A DNA stretch of 64,000 nucleotides from Deminuibacter soli (GTDB taxonomy: Bacteria; Bacteroidota; Bacteroidia; Chitinophagales; Chitinophagaceae). The stretch is from the NCBI RefSeq assembly GCF_003412455.1, contig NZ_QTJU01000005.1, forward strand, positions 124,001 through 188,000, read 5' to 3'. Shown here in pieces: positions 44,940 to 52,945 of the stretch. Numbering within the stretch: the stretch's first letter is position 1; each line of letters opens with the position of its first letter. The translations under genes and the position numbers were made by a program. The notes under the pieces are model-generated. The model did not search any database. It worked only from the letters and a program-made list of their open reading frames with translations, and had not been told where the DNA came from.

Positions 44940-46430
44940 ATGCGCAAAACAATACCGCTCGCCGTATTGCTGGCAATAGTGTTTGCCTGCAATGAAAAGA
45001 AATATACAACCAGTGATACAGCTGCTTCTGCCGCGACTGACAGTACAGCCATCGACACAGTTACGCGCAGGTTCCTTCCCGGCCCTGATACTGCCATGAA
45101 GATCACGGAAGCTTATGCAAGAACGGTAGCAAGAGATGCCTATTTCTGGGCATGGCCAATGGAAAACATCTACAACCGGCGACTGGCCTTTAAACAGGCC
45201 CCTCGTGTGGGTTTAATGAATGGCGTAATACCTTTTGCCCCGCTCAATAATTTGTCGATGCTGCACGACTATATACAACCCCAGCAACGTTGGGTTGCGT
45301 GCCCCAACCAGGATGTGGTGTATGGTGCAGCCATTGCGGCATTGGATGAAACACCGGTGATAGTACAGGTGCCCGATTTTGGTGACCGCTTCTGGGTGTA
45401 CCAAGTGGTTGATACCCGCACAGATGCTTTTGCACAAATTGGTAAGATGTATGGTACGCAGCCCGGGTTTTACCTGCTGGTTGGCCCAACCTGGAATGGC
45501 GTTATACCGAAAGGTATTACCAGGGTATTCAGGAGTAAGACCGGCACCGCCTTTGTTGTACCCAGGGTATTCCAGGATGATACGCCCGAAGATCGTGCTG
45601 CCATACAAAAAACAATCAATGGTATTGATGTATACCCACTTGACAAGTTTGATGGCCAGGCTAAAACGCAGAACTGGAGTGCACTTCCTTCCCTGGCTTC
45701 ACCAGTGAAAAATGATGCTTCGGGCGAAACCAGGTGGGTGTTTCCCGATAAGTTCTTTGACGAACTGCCTGCGGTGTTAAAAGATGCGCCGCCGCTGCCC
45801 GGCGAGGAAGCACGTTATGCGCAGGTACTTGCGGTAATTGCCGCTGCAGCCAAAGATTCTTTATTGAAGAAGGCCATTATAGACGAAGCACAAAAAGCGG
45901 AAAGCGAAATGGTAAGCCCGCTGCTGCAATTTCGCAACTGGGGTATACCATTGGCCTCGCACTGGACAACCGCCAATAACTGCGCTGCTTTCGGAACCGA
46001 TTATTTTACCCGTACAGCCATCGCCAAATCAAATATATTGGTGAACGTTGGCATAGAAACAAAGTATTTCTACCAGGATCTTGATGCTGCAGGCAACAGG
46101 CTCAATGGCGCCAATAACTATACGGTAACGTTTGCCAAAGATCAGCTACCTCCTGTAAATGGATTCTGGTCGCTCACGCTGTATGATGAATACCATTTTT
46201 TTGTTCCGAATGACATCAAACGGTATTCGCTCGGCACCAAGAACAAAACGCTGCAATTAAACCCCGACGGTTCACTCACTATTTATGTGCAGGCAAATGC
46301 ACCAGCCCAACGCGATAACTGGCTGCCTGCACCCAAGGGAAATTTCTCTTTGTATTTACGGGCATACGGACCGAAAGAAGCGGTCATCAACAATACATGG
46401 ACGCCGCCTGCAGTGGTGAAGGTGAAATAG
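44940..46430 (+). CDS. DUF1254/DUF1214 domain lipoprotein
   Basis: This 496-residue protein starts with a lipoprotein signal (MRKTIPLAVLLAIVFAC, lipobox Cys17). DUF1254 follows (YFWAWPMENIYNRRLAF ... PNQDVVYGAAIAALDETPVIVQVPDFGDRFWVYQVVD, about 65-190). The C-terminal DUF1214 part has NYTVTFAKDQLPPVNGFWSLTLYDEYHFFVPN and NWLPAPKGNFSLYLRAYGP. The family is widespread and of unknown function, and often accompanies sulfatase or aromatic-degradation genes. It starts 39 nt after the sulfatase stop. Confidence 0.9.
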   Translation: MRKTIPLAVLLAIVFACNEKKYTTSDTAASAATDSTAIDTVTRRFLPGPDTAMKITEAYARTVARDAYFWAWPMENIYNRRLAFKQAPRVGLMNGVIPFAPLNNLSMLHDYIQPQQRWVACPNQDVVYGAAIAALDETPVIVQVPDFGDRFWVYQVVDTRTDAFAQIGKMYGTQPGFYLLVGPTWNGVIPKGITRVFRSKTGTAFVVPRVFQDDTPEDRAAIQKTINGIDVYPLDKFDGQAKTQNWSALPSLASPVKNDASGETRWVFPDKFFDELPAVLKDAPPLPGEEARYAQVLAVIAAAAKDSLLKKAIIDEAQKAESEMVSPLLQFRNWGIPLASHWTTANNCAAFGTDYFTRTAIAKSNILVNVGIETKYFYQDLDAAGNRLNGANNYTVTFAKDQLPPVNGFWSLTLYDEYHFFVPNDIKRYSLGTKNKTLQLNPDGSLTIYVQANAPAQRDNWLPAPKGNFSLYLRAYGPKEAVINNTWTPPAVVKVK

Positions 46431-46536
46431 GATGAAACCGGCATCCTTGATATGCATAGCAGGAATTTGGCCTGCTTCGCTTTGTTGTAAGAAAACACCT
46501 TCACCGAGCCCATCTCCTAAAATCAATTGTATACCC

Positions 46537-47586
46537 ATGAAAAAAATAATCTTTTTAAACATTATATCAATCATGGCAAGTACATTAAATGCGCAAATGA
46601 AACTCATTACAATAGAGGAACATCTTAACGATCCCGCCATTGCAGCGGCTACGGCGAAAGTACTTGGACCGATTGTCCCGTACACCTCAATTACCACCGA
46701 TAACCTGCCCGGGGGCGTATTGGAAAATGCAGGAGCCGAACGTTTGGCAAGGATGGACGCCGCAGGGATTGATATGCAAATACTGTCGTATATCAACTCA
46801 CCGCAATTTCTTCCTGCTTCCGAAGCCATCCCGTTGACAAAAGCCGCCAACAACCGCCTGGCCGAAGCCATTAAGGCTCACCCCGACCGTTTCGCAGCCT
46901 TTGCCATGTTGCCCCTGGGCGACCCCGAAGCGTCAGCCGAAGAATTAAAAAGATGCGTCAAAGAATTAGGATTCAAAGGCGCCCTGATAGCCGGACGCCC
47001 TGCTGCTGCCGCTAAATTTCTGGACGATCCTTTTTTCGCACCGGTACTGGAAGCCGCCAATGAATTAAAAGTGCCTATTTACATGCATCCGGGTTATCCG
47101 CATAAAGATGTGCAGAAGGTATATTACAGCGGTTTTGATTCGCTCGTTACCTCTTTATTCTCACTCTATGCCTGGGGTTGGCACAACGAAGCGGGCATAC
47201 AAATCATCCGGATGATCTTAGCCGGTGTGTTTGATAAGTATCCCAACCTGCAATTGATATCAGGGCATTGGGGCGAAATGGTTCCGTTCTTTCTGTATCG
47301 TATGGATGGCATGCTGCCGCAACAGACAACCCACCTGCAACAATCCATTCTGAATACTTACAAAAATCATATTTATGTAACGCCCAGCGGCATGTTTACC
47401 TGGCCACAGTTCCAGTTCACGCTCGAAGTGCTGGGTGCCGACCGTATTATCTACTCGGTAGATTATCCCTACGTGCAGGAAAACAATGCAAGAGAATTTT
47501 TGAACAATGCACCGATAAGCAACGAGGATAGGGAAAAAATCGCTCACGGTAATGCAGAAAAACTATTTAAACTACCGCACAATTAA
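46537..47586 (+). CDS. Secreted amidohydrolase-2 (ACMSD-like) family protein
   Basis: This 349-residue protein is read from MKKIIFLNI at 46537, with a signal ending STLNAQ; the open frame upstream to 46432 has no signal. Metal-dependent TIM-barrel features are ITIEEHLNDP (an early Glu-Glu-His in place of HxH), MHPGYP (about 183), the SGHWGE segment, and YSVDYPYVQENNARE with the catalytic Asp. Cytoplasmic relatives decarboxylate or hydrolyse aromatic acids; here the export signal suggests periplasmic action. It is the third gene of the sulfatase operon. Confidence 0.88.
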   Translation: MKKIIFLNIISIMASTLNAQMKLITIEEHLNDPAIAAATAKVLGPIVPYTSITTDNLPGGVLENAGAERLARMDAAGIDMQILSYINSPQFLPASEAIPLTKAANNRLAEAIKAHPDRFAAFAMLPLGDPEASAEELKRCVKELGFKGALIAGRPAAAAKFLDDPFFAPVLEAANELKVPIYMHPGYPHKDVQKVYYSGFDSLVTSLFSLYAWGWHNEAGIQIIRMILAGVFDKYPNLQLISGHWGEMVPFFLYRMDGMLPQQTTHLQQSILNTYKNHIYVTPSGMFTWPQFQFTLEVLGADRIIYSVDYPYVQENNAREFLNNAPISNEDREKIAHGNAEKLFKLPHN

Positions 47587-47763
47587 ATGCAGCTATGTCA
47601 TGAATACAATAAGCATGACATAAAAGATACTACCGTTGGTGATAAAACATTTAAAGTACATCTCGATGGCTTTAACCAACTGGATTTTTTAACCGGTAAA
47701 GTTGATACCAGTGCGCGTACTGAATTTCCTTATTTCAATGATGATGCACAACTGGTTGGTGCA
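47587..47763 (+). pseudogene. Arylsulfatase fragment
   Basis: It reads ...DIKDTTVGDKTFKVHLDGFNQLDFLTGKVD, then TSARTEFPYFNDDAQLVGA. This corresponds to the internal 'HxDGYNQxDyLtGk...sxRxeFfYFnDDgqLvg' segment of S1 arylsulfatases. Both the catalytic N-terminal part and the C terminus are missing. The fragment runs up to 2 nt from the end of the convergent GluQRS gene. The segment is close enough to a live family pattern to suggest loss was fairly recent. Confidence 0.7.
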
Positions 47764-47764
47764 A

Positions 47765-48652
47765 TCATCCTAACATCAACTCTCCAAGCCCGGTATAGTC
47801 GCGCACTACCCTATCGTAACCGAGTGCCTGCGCTATCATAGTATAAATATCCGCTGCGGTTTTGCCTGATTTGTGCAGGTGCTGTACAGAAGTAGCGCCT
47901 GCTGATTTGGATAGCTTGCGGTCTGCTGTTTCGAGTAATAAGGGATGATGATAACTCACGGTGTTGCCAAAGTTACTGCCGGGTAACAGCGTGGCAAGGT
48001 AATGCTGCGCAAGCGTGGAAGACCAGAGATCTTCTCCGCGCACCACCAGGTCTACGCCGAAGTGATCATCATCTGCCACAGATGCCAATTGGTAAGCTGG
48101 GTAGCCGTCTTTTTTGCGCACTACGAATGATTGCATCAATGCGGGTAATGTTGCGGTTACAATGCCTTTGTTGAATGTGTTTACCCGTATGGGCGCTGTT
48201 TCACTGGTATGCAGGCGCCAGCTTACACCCGGTGTATCCAGCGGTATGTTTTTGTGGATGCAGGTGCCGGGATATACACCATCCGGCCGCTCACGTAATA
48301 TTTGTGCGCGGGAACAATCGCAGGCAAATACATGCCCTCCGTCTCTTAGCTGTTGCAAAGCCTGCTGGTACAAAGGCAGGCGATGTACCTGCGAATAGCG
48401 ATGAAGGTAATTGCCGTAATCTTTTGCGCCTTCATCCCAGGGTATCTCCATCAATTGAAGGGTATTGAAGATATCCTGTACATATGCGGGTTGTATGCGG
48501 TCGCGGTCAAGATCATCAATACGCAGCAATACAGTCGCACCTGTTGTACGCGCCAGCGCTGCAGTAAGTGCAAACGACAATACATTGCCCACATGCAGGT
48601 AACCGCTGGGCGTAGGCGCTATACGTGTTTTATGGAAGTGGGATGGATAGAT
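47765..48652 (-). CDS. gluQ: Glutamyl-Q tRNA(Asp) synthetase, non-canonical start
   Basis: This enzyme attaches glutamate to queuosine at the wobble position of tRNA-Asp. The synthetase core is clear: TRIAPTPSGYLHVGN (HIGH-type motif), LLRIDDLDRDRIQP, FACDCSRAQI and YPGTCIHK with zinc-type Cys residues, and KLSKSAGAT (KMSKS-type). The HIGH motif lies upstream of the first GTG (48592), so that GTG cannot be the start. In the upstream frame, back to the stop, there is no ATG, GTG, TTG or CTG. The best candidate is ATC at 48652 (about 295 residues, the usual length). A tRNA-Asp gene lies 6 kb away. Confidence 0.8.
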   Translation of the reverse strand: MYPSHFHKTRIAPTPSGYLHVGNVLSFALTAALARTTGATVLLRIDDLDRDRIQPAYVQDIFNTLQLMEIPWDEGAKDYGNYLHRYSQVHRLPLYQQALQQLRDGGHVFACDCSRAQILRERPDGVYPGTCIHKNIPLDTPGVSWRLHTSETAPIRVNTFNKGIVTATLPALMQSFVVRKKDGYPAYQLASVADDDHFGVDLVVRGEDLWSSTLAQHYLATLLPGSNFGNTVSYHHPLLLETADRKLSKSAGATSVQHLHKSGKTAADIYTMIAQALGYDRVVRDYTGLGELMLG

Positions 48653-48671
48653 GGTTCTTTGTTTTTTTACA

Positions 48672-49568
48672 CTACCAGTGAAATGCGCAACCCAGGTTTA
48701 ACTGCCAGCCCTGTCGCACGGCTTCGTTGAATTGCGTGGTGCTCATGCTGCCATCTGCAAGATACAATTCATCAGTGCCGTTACCTGTTTTCCAGTAATA
48801 CCATCCTGCACCCGCAAACACATGCAGCGACCGGGTTACAGCCAGTGAAAGCTGCGCATCAATATCTGCTCCAAGGCCGGTGGCCGCATCTTTAAAACTA
48901 ATGGGGTGACTGAATGTATTGATCAGGTTCCAGTCTGCCTTGGCATCATAAGCCATTACACGCAGCGCGGCACCTGCTTTCAGCTGAAACAATTTGCTGA
49001 GCTGAACAAGCGCCTTTGCTTTTACATATCCACCCTGCCAGCTGGTTTGATAGGTGCTGTGCAGCTGACTATATACACCACCGGGATCGGTTAAAGACAA
49101 TTGCTGCTGTGTATTGGTATAACCGATAAACGGCTGCAACTCCCAACCCCTGCGCTGAATAAGCCGGTACCCTACCCCGCCGCTGAAAGAGCGCAGGTGC
49201 CCGTCTGCCCCGCTGAAATGGCCATCATAAATATTCTGCGTGCGGTTATCACCCGCATAGTCGCGGTCACTGACTTTACCAGTAGACAGGAACACCTGGT
49301 TAAAATCTGCCTCCAGCAACCATTTGGGCCATACTTCGTAGTGCACATGCGCACCCAGCACAGCACCGCCGATGGCATGCCATTTCAGTTCAGAGTAAAT
49401 GTTGGGACTTTGCCCATGCGTATTACCCGCAATAGACCAGCGAAAGTTCCCCTGCCCGTAACCACTGTATATGCTCACTTCGTTAACAGCGGTTGTTTGA
49501 GCGCAAAGAGACAAGGGCAATGCAACGAATAACATACAAACGAACAATGCGGTGCTGGTCAATTTCAT
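48672..49568 (-). CDS. Outer-membrane beta-barrel protein, unknown function
   Basis: This 298-residue protein has a signal peptide (ending LSLCAQ) followed by strand-rich sequence typical of a small barrel: EVSIYSGYGQGNFRW, VHYEVWPKWLLEADFNQVF, SFSGGVGYRLIQRRGWELQPFIGYT and a C-terminal WQLNLGCAFHW. No named family is recognised. It ends 19 nt before the candidate GluQRS start, so cotranscription is possible. Confidence 0.7.
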   Translation of the reverse strand: MKLTSTALFVCMLFVALPLSLCAQTTAVNEVSIYSGYGQGNFRWSIAGNTHGQSPNIYSELKWHAIGGAVLGAHVHYEVWPKWLLEADFNQVFLSTGKVSDRDYAGDNRTQNIYDGHFSGADGHLRSFSGGVGYRLIQRRGWELQPFIGYTNTQQQLSLTDPGGVYSQLHSTYQTSWQGGYVKAKALVQLSKLFQLKAGAALRVMAYDAKADWNLINTFSHPISFKDAATGLGADIDAQLSLAVTRSLHVFAGAGWYYWKTGNGTDELYLADGSMSTTQFNEAVRQGWQLNLGCAFHW

Positions 49569-49589
49569 AATACAATTATAGTGAAAGGC

Positions 49590-49800
49590 GTCGAGAATCG
49601 AGAATCGACAGTCGGGACTATCATAGCGATTCCTATTCGTGAGTGGTCAGTCGTCAGTCGTGAGTGATCGTAGCGAGGCCGGATTTTCGAGACATCGACA
49701 TTTCGACAGTCGTGACTATCGTAGCGAGCACCAACCATATAGCATAGGAACTGTTGGTGCAAAATGTATCTCGATTCTCGACTGTCGATGTGTCGATGAA
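49590..49800. repeat. Cluster of 'tctcgactgtcgactgtcg' repeats, mostly inverted
   Basis: Several copies of the gagaatcgacagtcg / cgactgtcgatgtctcg element lie here in both orientations, with cgatttcg variants and tgagtgg microrepeats. It fills the gap before the GH16 gene. Confidence 0.5.
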
Positions 49801-49840
49801 ATGCCTGCATGCGCGAACGCGCGCCGTAGCCCCAAACACC

Positions 49841-51040
49841 TTACTGCACATGAAATGCTTCCCAGCCGCTGGCGGTGGTGCGGTTGCAGGTCATGGCCTG
49901 AGTACCGTTTTCGCTGCTGATGTATTTGCCATTGTTACCGCGGAAAGCCACAGTACCGTCAGCATTCACCACCCAGTCAAATTTCTCCCAGTCGCCAATA
50001 GTGGTGCGGTTACAGGTAATGGGGTTTACACCGTTCTCACTGCTTACATATTTACCCATGCTCTGCAGCGCTACTTTTCCGCCGCCTGCATCTACCACGG
50101 TAAACTGTTCCCATGCCTGTGCAGTAGTGCGGGTGCAGGTCATAGGTTGTGTGCCGTTCTCGCTGCTTACATAGTCATTGTTGAAGCCCTTAAGGGTAAC
50201 AGTTTGTCCATAAGGAATACTGCCGCCACCGGTAGTTTGTGCATATACACGCACGTAGTCTACCAGCATGGTTGCAGGCAGGCTGCCGGCATCTACTGTT
50301 TGTCCGGGGAAGTCACCTGCTACTGCGAGGTTCAGGATAATAAAAAAGGGATGGTGAAATTCTTCCGTACTGTTGATATTGTTTTGAATATTGGCAGTGG
50401 CATACTGCGTATTGTCTACATACCAGCGAATTTCATTGGCATCCCATTCAATGGCGTACACATGGTAATCGGTAACACTGGTACTGGTGTTGCCACCGTA
50501 TTGCACATGACCGTTGGCATCCCAGTGAATGGTGCCATAGATAGTGCTGTTGGTGTTCACGTGTTCCATGATGTCAATCTCACCGCATTTGGGCCAGCCC
50601 ACGGTGCCGATATTGGAGCCCAGCATCCAGAAAGCAGGCCATAAGCCTTGTACCGAAGGCAGCTTGATACGCGCCTCTACGCGACCGTAGGTGGTAGTGA
50701 AATGCCCGGCGGTGTTCATGCGGGCAGAGGTATACGGGTAGCCGCCCACGCTTTGGTTTTTGGCAGTGATCACCAGGTTGCCGTTGCTTACGCTGGCGTT
50801 GGAAGCCTGGTAATACTCCTTTTCATTGTTTACACCCGGACCGGTTTCAAAAGTCCAGTTGGCGGTGTTTACGCTGGTGCCGTTAAATTCATCGGCCCAT
50901 ACCAACTGGTAAGCGGCAGCAGCACGGGGCGCAGTGAGGCTGGCGGACTGTTGCGCCTGCAGGTCTTTTTTACAGCCGGGCAATCCGGCAAATAAGGCTG
51001 CGGCAAGGCAGCAGCAAAGCAATCGTGTAAGATGTAGCAT
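49841..51040 (-). CDS. GH16 beta-glucanase lipoprotein with C-terminal fascin-like repeats
   Basis: This 399-residue protein has a lipoprotein signal (FAGLPGC, Cys about 23). The GH16 domain (about 45-270) includes [19 protein letters not shown], and the catalytic GEIDIME motif near residue 152 carries the nucleophile and acid/base Glu. The C terminus holds three repeats of about 37 residues, each beginning like YVSSENG..PMTC.RTTA..WE (about 285-399), similar to fascin or actin-crosslinking beta-trefoil modules, which may bind glycans. GH16 enzymes cut beta-1,3/1,4-glucans, agar or carrageenan. It is divergent from the AraC gene. Confidence 0.88.
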   Translation of the reverse strand: MLHLTRLLCCCLAAALFAGLPGCKKDLQAQQSASLTAPRAAAAYQLVWADEFNGTSVNTANWTFETGPGVNNEKEYYQASNASVSNGNLVITAKNQSVGGYPYTSARMNTAGHFTTTYGRVEARIKLPSVQGLWPAFWMLGSNIGTVGWPKCGEIDIMEHVNTNSTIYGTIHWDANGHVQYGGNTSTSVTDYHVYAIEWDANEIRWYVDNTQYATANIQNNINSTEEFHHPFFIILNLAVAGDFPGQTVDAGSLPATMLVDYVRVYAQTTGGGSIPYGQTVTLKGFNNDYVSSENGTQPMTCTRTTAQAWEQFTVVDAGGGKVALQSMGKYVSSENGVNPITCNRTTIGDWEKFDWVVNADGTVAFRGNNGKYISSENGTQAMTCNRTTASGWEAFHVQ

Positions 51041-51236
51041 AGTGATGGTTTTTGTTTCATAAGTTATAACCGGGACAGCAGGAAACGCACGCAGGAGCTA
51101 CAAGAGGCAAGGGCAGCAATCTTTAATCGTTCCCTAATTTCCTGAATAAATGGTGTATTTCCAAAACAAAAAACTGCTATATCCAACAAACCACTACTAC
51201 CTGCAACAGCGGTATACACAGCTGCCTGCTTTTTAA

Positions 51237-51244
51237 TAACTTTG
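51237..51244 (+). promoter_or_regulatory. -7 box just before the AraC gene start
   Basis: TAACTTTG, a perfect TAnnTTTG match, ends 6 nt before the ATG at 51251. If used, the transcript would start at or within a base or two of the start codon, that is, leaderless. Confidence 0.45.
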
Positions 51245-51250
51245 CCGATT

Positions 51251-52117
51251 ATGACCAGCCAGTTCAAACAATTCTCGTTTAAAAAGATAGGGCTCAGTAC
51301 CATCACCGCAGGTATGTTGGATCAGCTTACGCAGCAGAACCTGCGGGAGTTTATTAAAGTAATCTTCTTACGCAAGGGCAGCCGTATTCAAATTGATTTT
51401 AAACAGTATGAACTGGCACAGGATGCAATTTTCTTTATCACCGAAGGGCAATACTATCAACTCGGCGAAACCGGTACCGACGGATTGCTGTTATACTATA
51501 ACCGTGATTTTTATTGCGTGGCCTTACACGATAAAGAAGTCTCGTGCGATGGTATCCTGTTTCACAATGTGTACGATATTCCCGTTGTATATCTTGATGA
51601 AGAACGCTCTGCACAGATACAATCTTACCTGAAAGAAATTGCCAGCGAGTTCAATGCTGAAGACACCACTGCAGAAGAAATGCTGCGCATTTTGCTGAAG
51701 CAGATCATCATTCGCAGCACACGCATCTGGAAAGAAGCCAACCAGGCACCTGCACCGGAAAGCGGCGACAGTAAACAGGAAATGGAATTTGCACGCAAGT
51801 TCAGTCAGCTGGTTGAGTGGAACTACACGACCAAACACGGCGTTGCCGAATACGCCGAACTGCTGAACCTTACCCCCAAGGCACTGCACAAGCGCATTGC
51901 CAGGTACAGTACGCAAACACCCAACGATATCATCAAAAACCGCATATTGCTTGAAGCCAAACGCCTGCTGGTGCACACTTCACTTACGGTAAAAGAAATC
52001 GGCTACAAGCTGGGTTATGATGACCCTGCTTACTTTGTACGCTTCTTCACCAACCAGGCTTCCGTATCACCGCAACACTTCAGGAAGGATTACCAGCTGA
52101 CCGGGGAAGTGTCGTAG
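51251..52117 (+). CDS. AraC-family transcriptional regulator
   Basis: This 288-residue protein is read from MTSQFKQFS at 51251; a TTG at 51242 is the earlier candidate. A cupin-like N-terminal sensor part (FLRKGSRIQIDFKQYELAQDAIFFITEGQYYQLG) is followed by a helical linker and the double HTH AraC domain (about 195-288: YAELLNLTPKALHKRIARYSTQTPND, LTVKEIGYKLGYDDPAYFVRFFTNQASVSPQHFRKDY). It is divergent from the GH16 gene across about 210 bp. The target is not deducible; the GH16 gene is one candidate. Confidence 0.9.
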   Translation: MTSQFKQFSFKKIGLSTITAGMLDQLTQQNLREFIKVIFLRKGSRIQIDFKQYELAQDAIFFITEGQYYQLGETGTDGLLLYYNRDFYCVALHDKEVSCDGILFHNVYDIPVVYLDEERSAQIQSYLKEIASEFNAEDTTAEEMLRILLKQIIIRSTRIWKEANQAPAPESGDSKQEMEFARKFSQLVEWNYTTKHGVAEYAELLNLTPKALHKRIARYSTQTPNDIIKNRILLEAKRLLVHTSLTVKEIGYKLGYDDPAYFVRFFTNQASVSPQHFRKDYQLTGEVS

Positions 52118-52201
52118 GTTGGGTGTTGCGCGCATTCGCGCATGTGGGAGCTTATCGAGACATCGGCAGCCGGGATACATTTTGCTCCAATGCATTTTTT
52201 C

Positions 52202-52770
52202 CGCCCGTGGCTGTGTCCTCACAGCCACTAACATGAACCTGCATGCCGGCGGGACACTGCTATGGGCCTCATGGAGGCAATGCATTCCCAACACTCCGCC
52301 CGTGGCTGTGTCCTCACAGCCACTAACATGAACCTGCATGCCGGCGGGGACACCGGCATGGGCCTCATGGAGGCAATGCATTCCCAACACTCCGCCCGTG
52401 GCTGTGTCCTCACAGCCACTAACGCGAACATGCATGCCGGCGGGGACACCGCTATGGGCCTCATGGAGGCAATGCATTTCCAACACTCCGCCCGTGGCTG
52501 TGTCCTCACAGCCCCTAACGCGAACATGCATGCCGGTGGGGCCCACCGGCATGGGCCTCATGGAGGCAATGCATTTCCAACACTCCGCCCGTGGCTGTGT
52601 CCTCACAGCCACTAACGCGAACCTGCATGCCGGCGGGGACACCGCTATGGGCCTCATGGAGACAATGCATTTCCAACACTCCGCCCGTGGCTGTGTCCTC
52701 ACAGCCACTAACATGAACCTGCATGCCGGTGGGGACACCGGCATGGGCACCTGGAGTGTAAATCGCCACC
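52202..52770. repeat. Tandem array of a 95-97 bp unit, six copies
   Basis: Units start at 52202, 52297, 52393, 52489, 52586 and 52682. Each carries the P1 palindrome (GTGGCTGTG-N4-CACAGCCAC) followed by a P2-like palindrome (CATGCCGG... CCGGCATG), plus atgggcctcatggaggcaatg. Unit length near 96 is a multiple of three, so long open frames appear on both strands; they translate into the same 32-residue block and are not genes. The rest of 52118-52945 holds the site I promoter and repeat DNA. Confidence 0.85.
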
Positions 52771-52828
52771 GGCAACAGGCATAATACCTGCTAAGATCAT
52801 CTCGACTGTCGATTCCCGATTCCCGGTT

Positions 52829-52873
52829 TTAACGGTTACAATACCCGCAAACCCTGGTTTTGACTTATCTTTG
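52829..52873 (+). promoter_or_regulatory. GTAACSGTTAC operator plus -7 box, site I
   Basis: TTAACGGTTAC (52829-52839, one mismatch) is followed after 26 nt by TATCTTTG (52866-52873), a perfect -7 box, with TTTTGAC just upstream. The predicted start is about 66 nt upstream of the Omp85-like ATG. Confidence 0.6.
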
Positions 52874-52945
52874 CGCCGGATTATCAATACCTACTGCCCA
52901 ACGAAGTGCTTTCCAGCCCAATTATCATTGTTTTATTGAATATGT

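Noticed and set aside
49754-50644. 296-aa plus ORF
   Set aside because: It is antisense to the GH16/fascin gene, whose catalytic motif and repeats are unambiguous.
52067-52784. Long ORFs on both strands (227 aa minus; 148 and 117 aa plus)
   Set aside because: They lie in the 96-bp tandem array. The unit length is a multiple of three, so frames stay open and translate into a repeated 32-residue block; no signal peptide or family.
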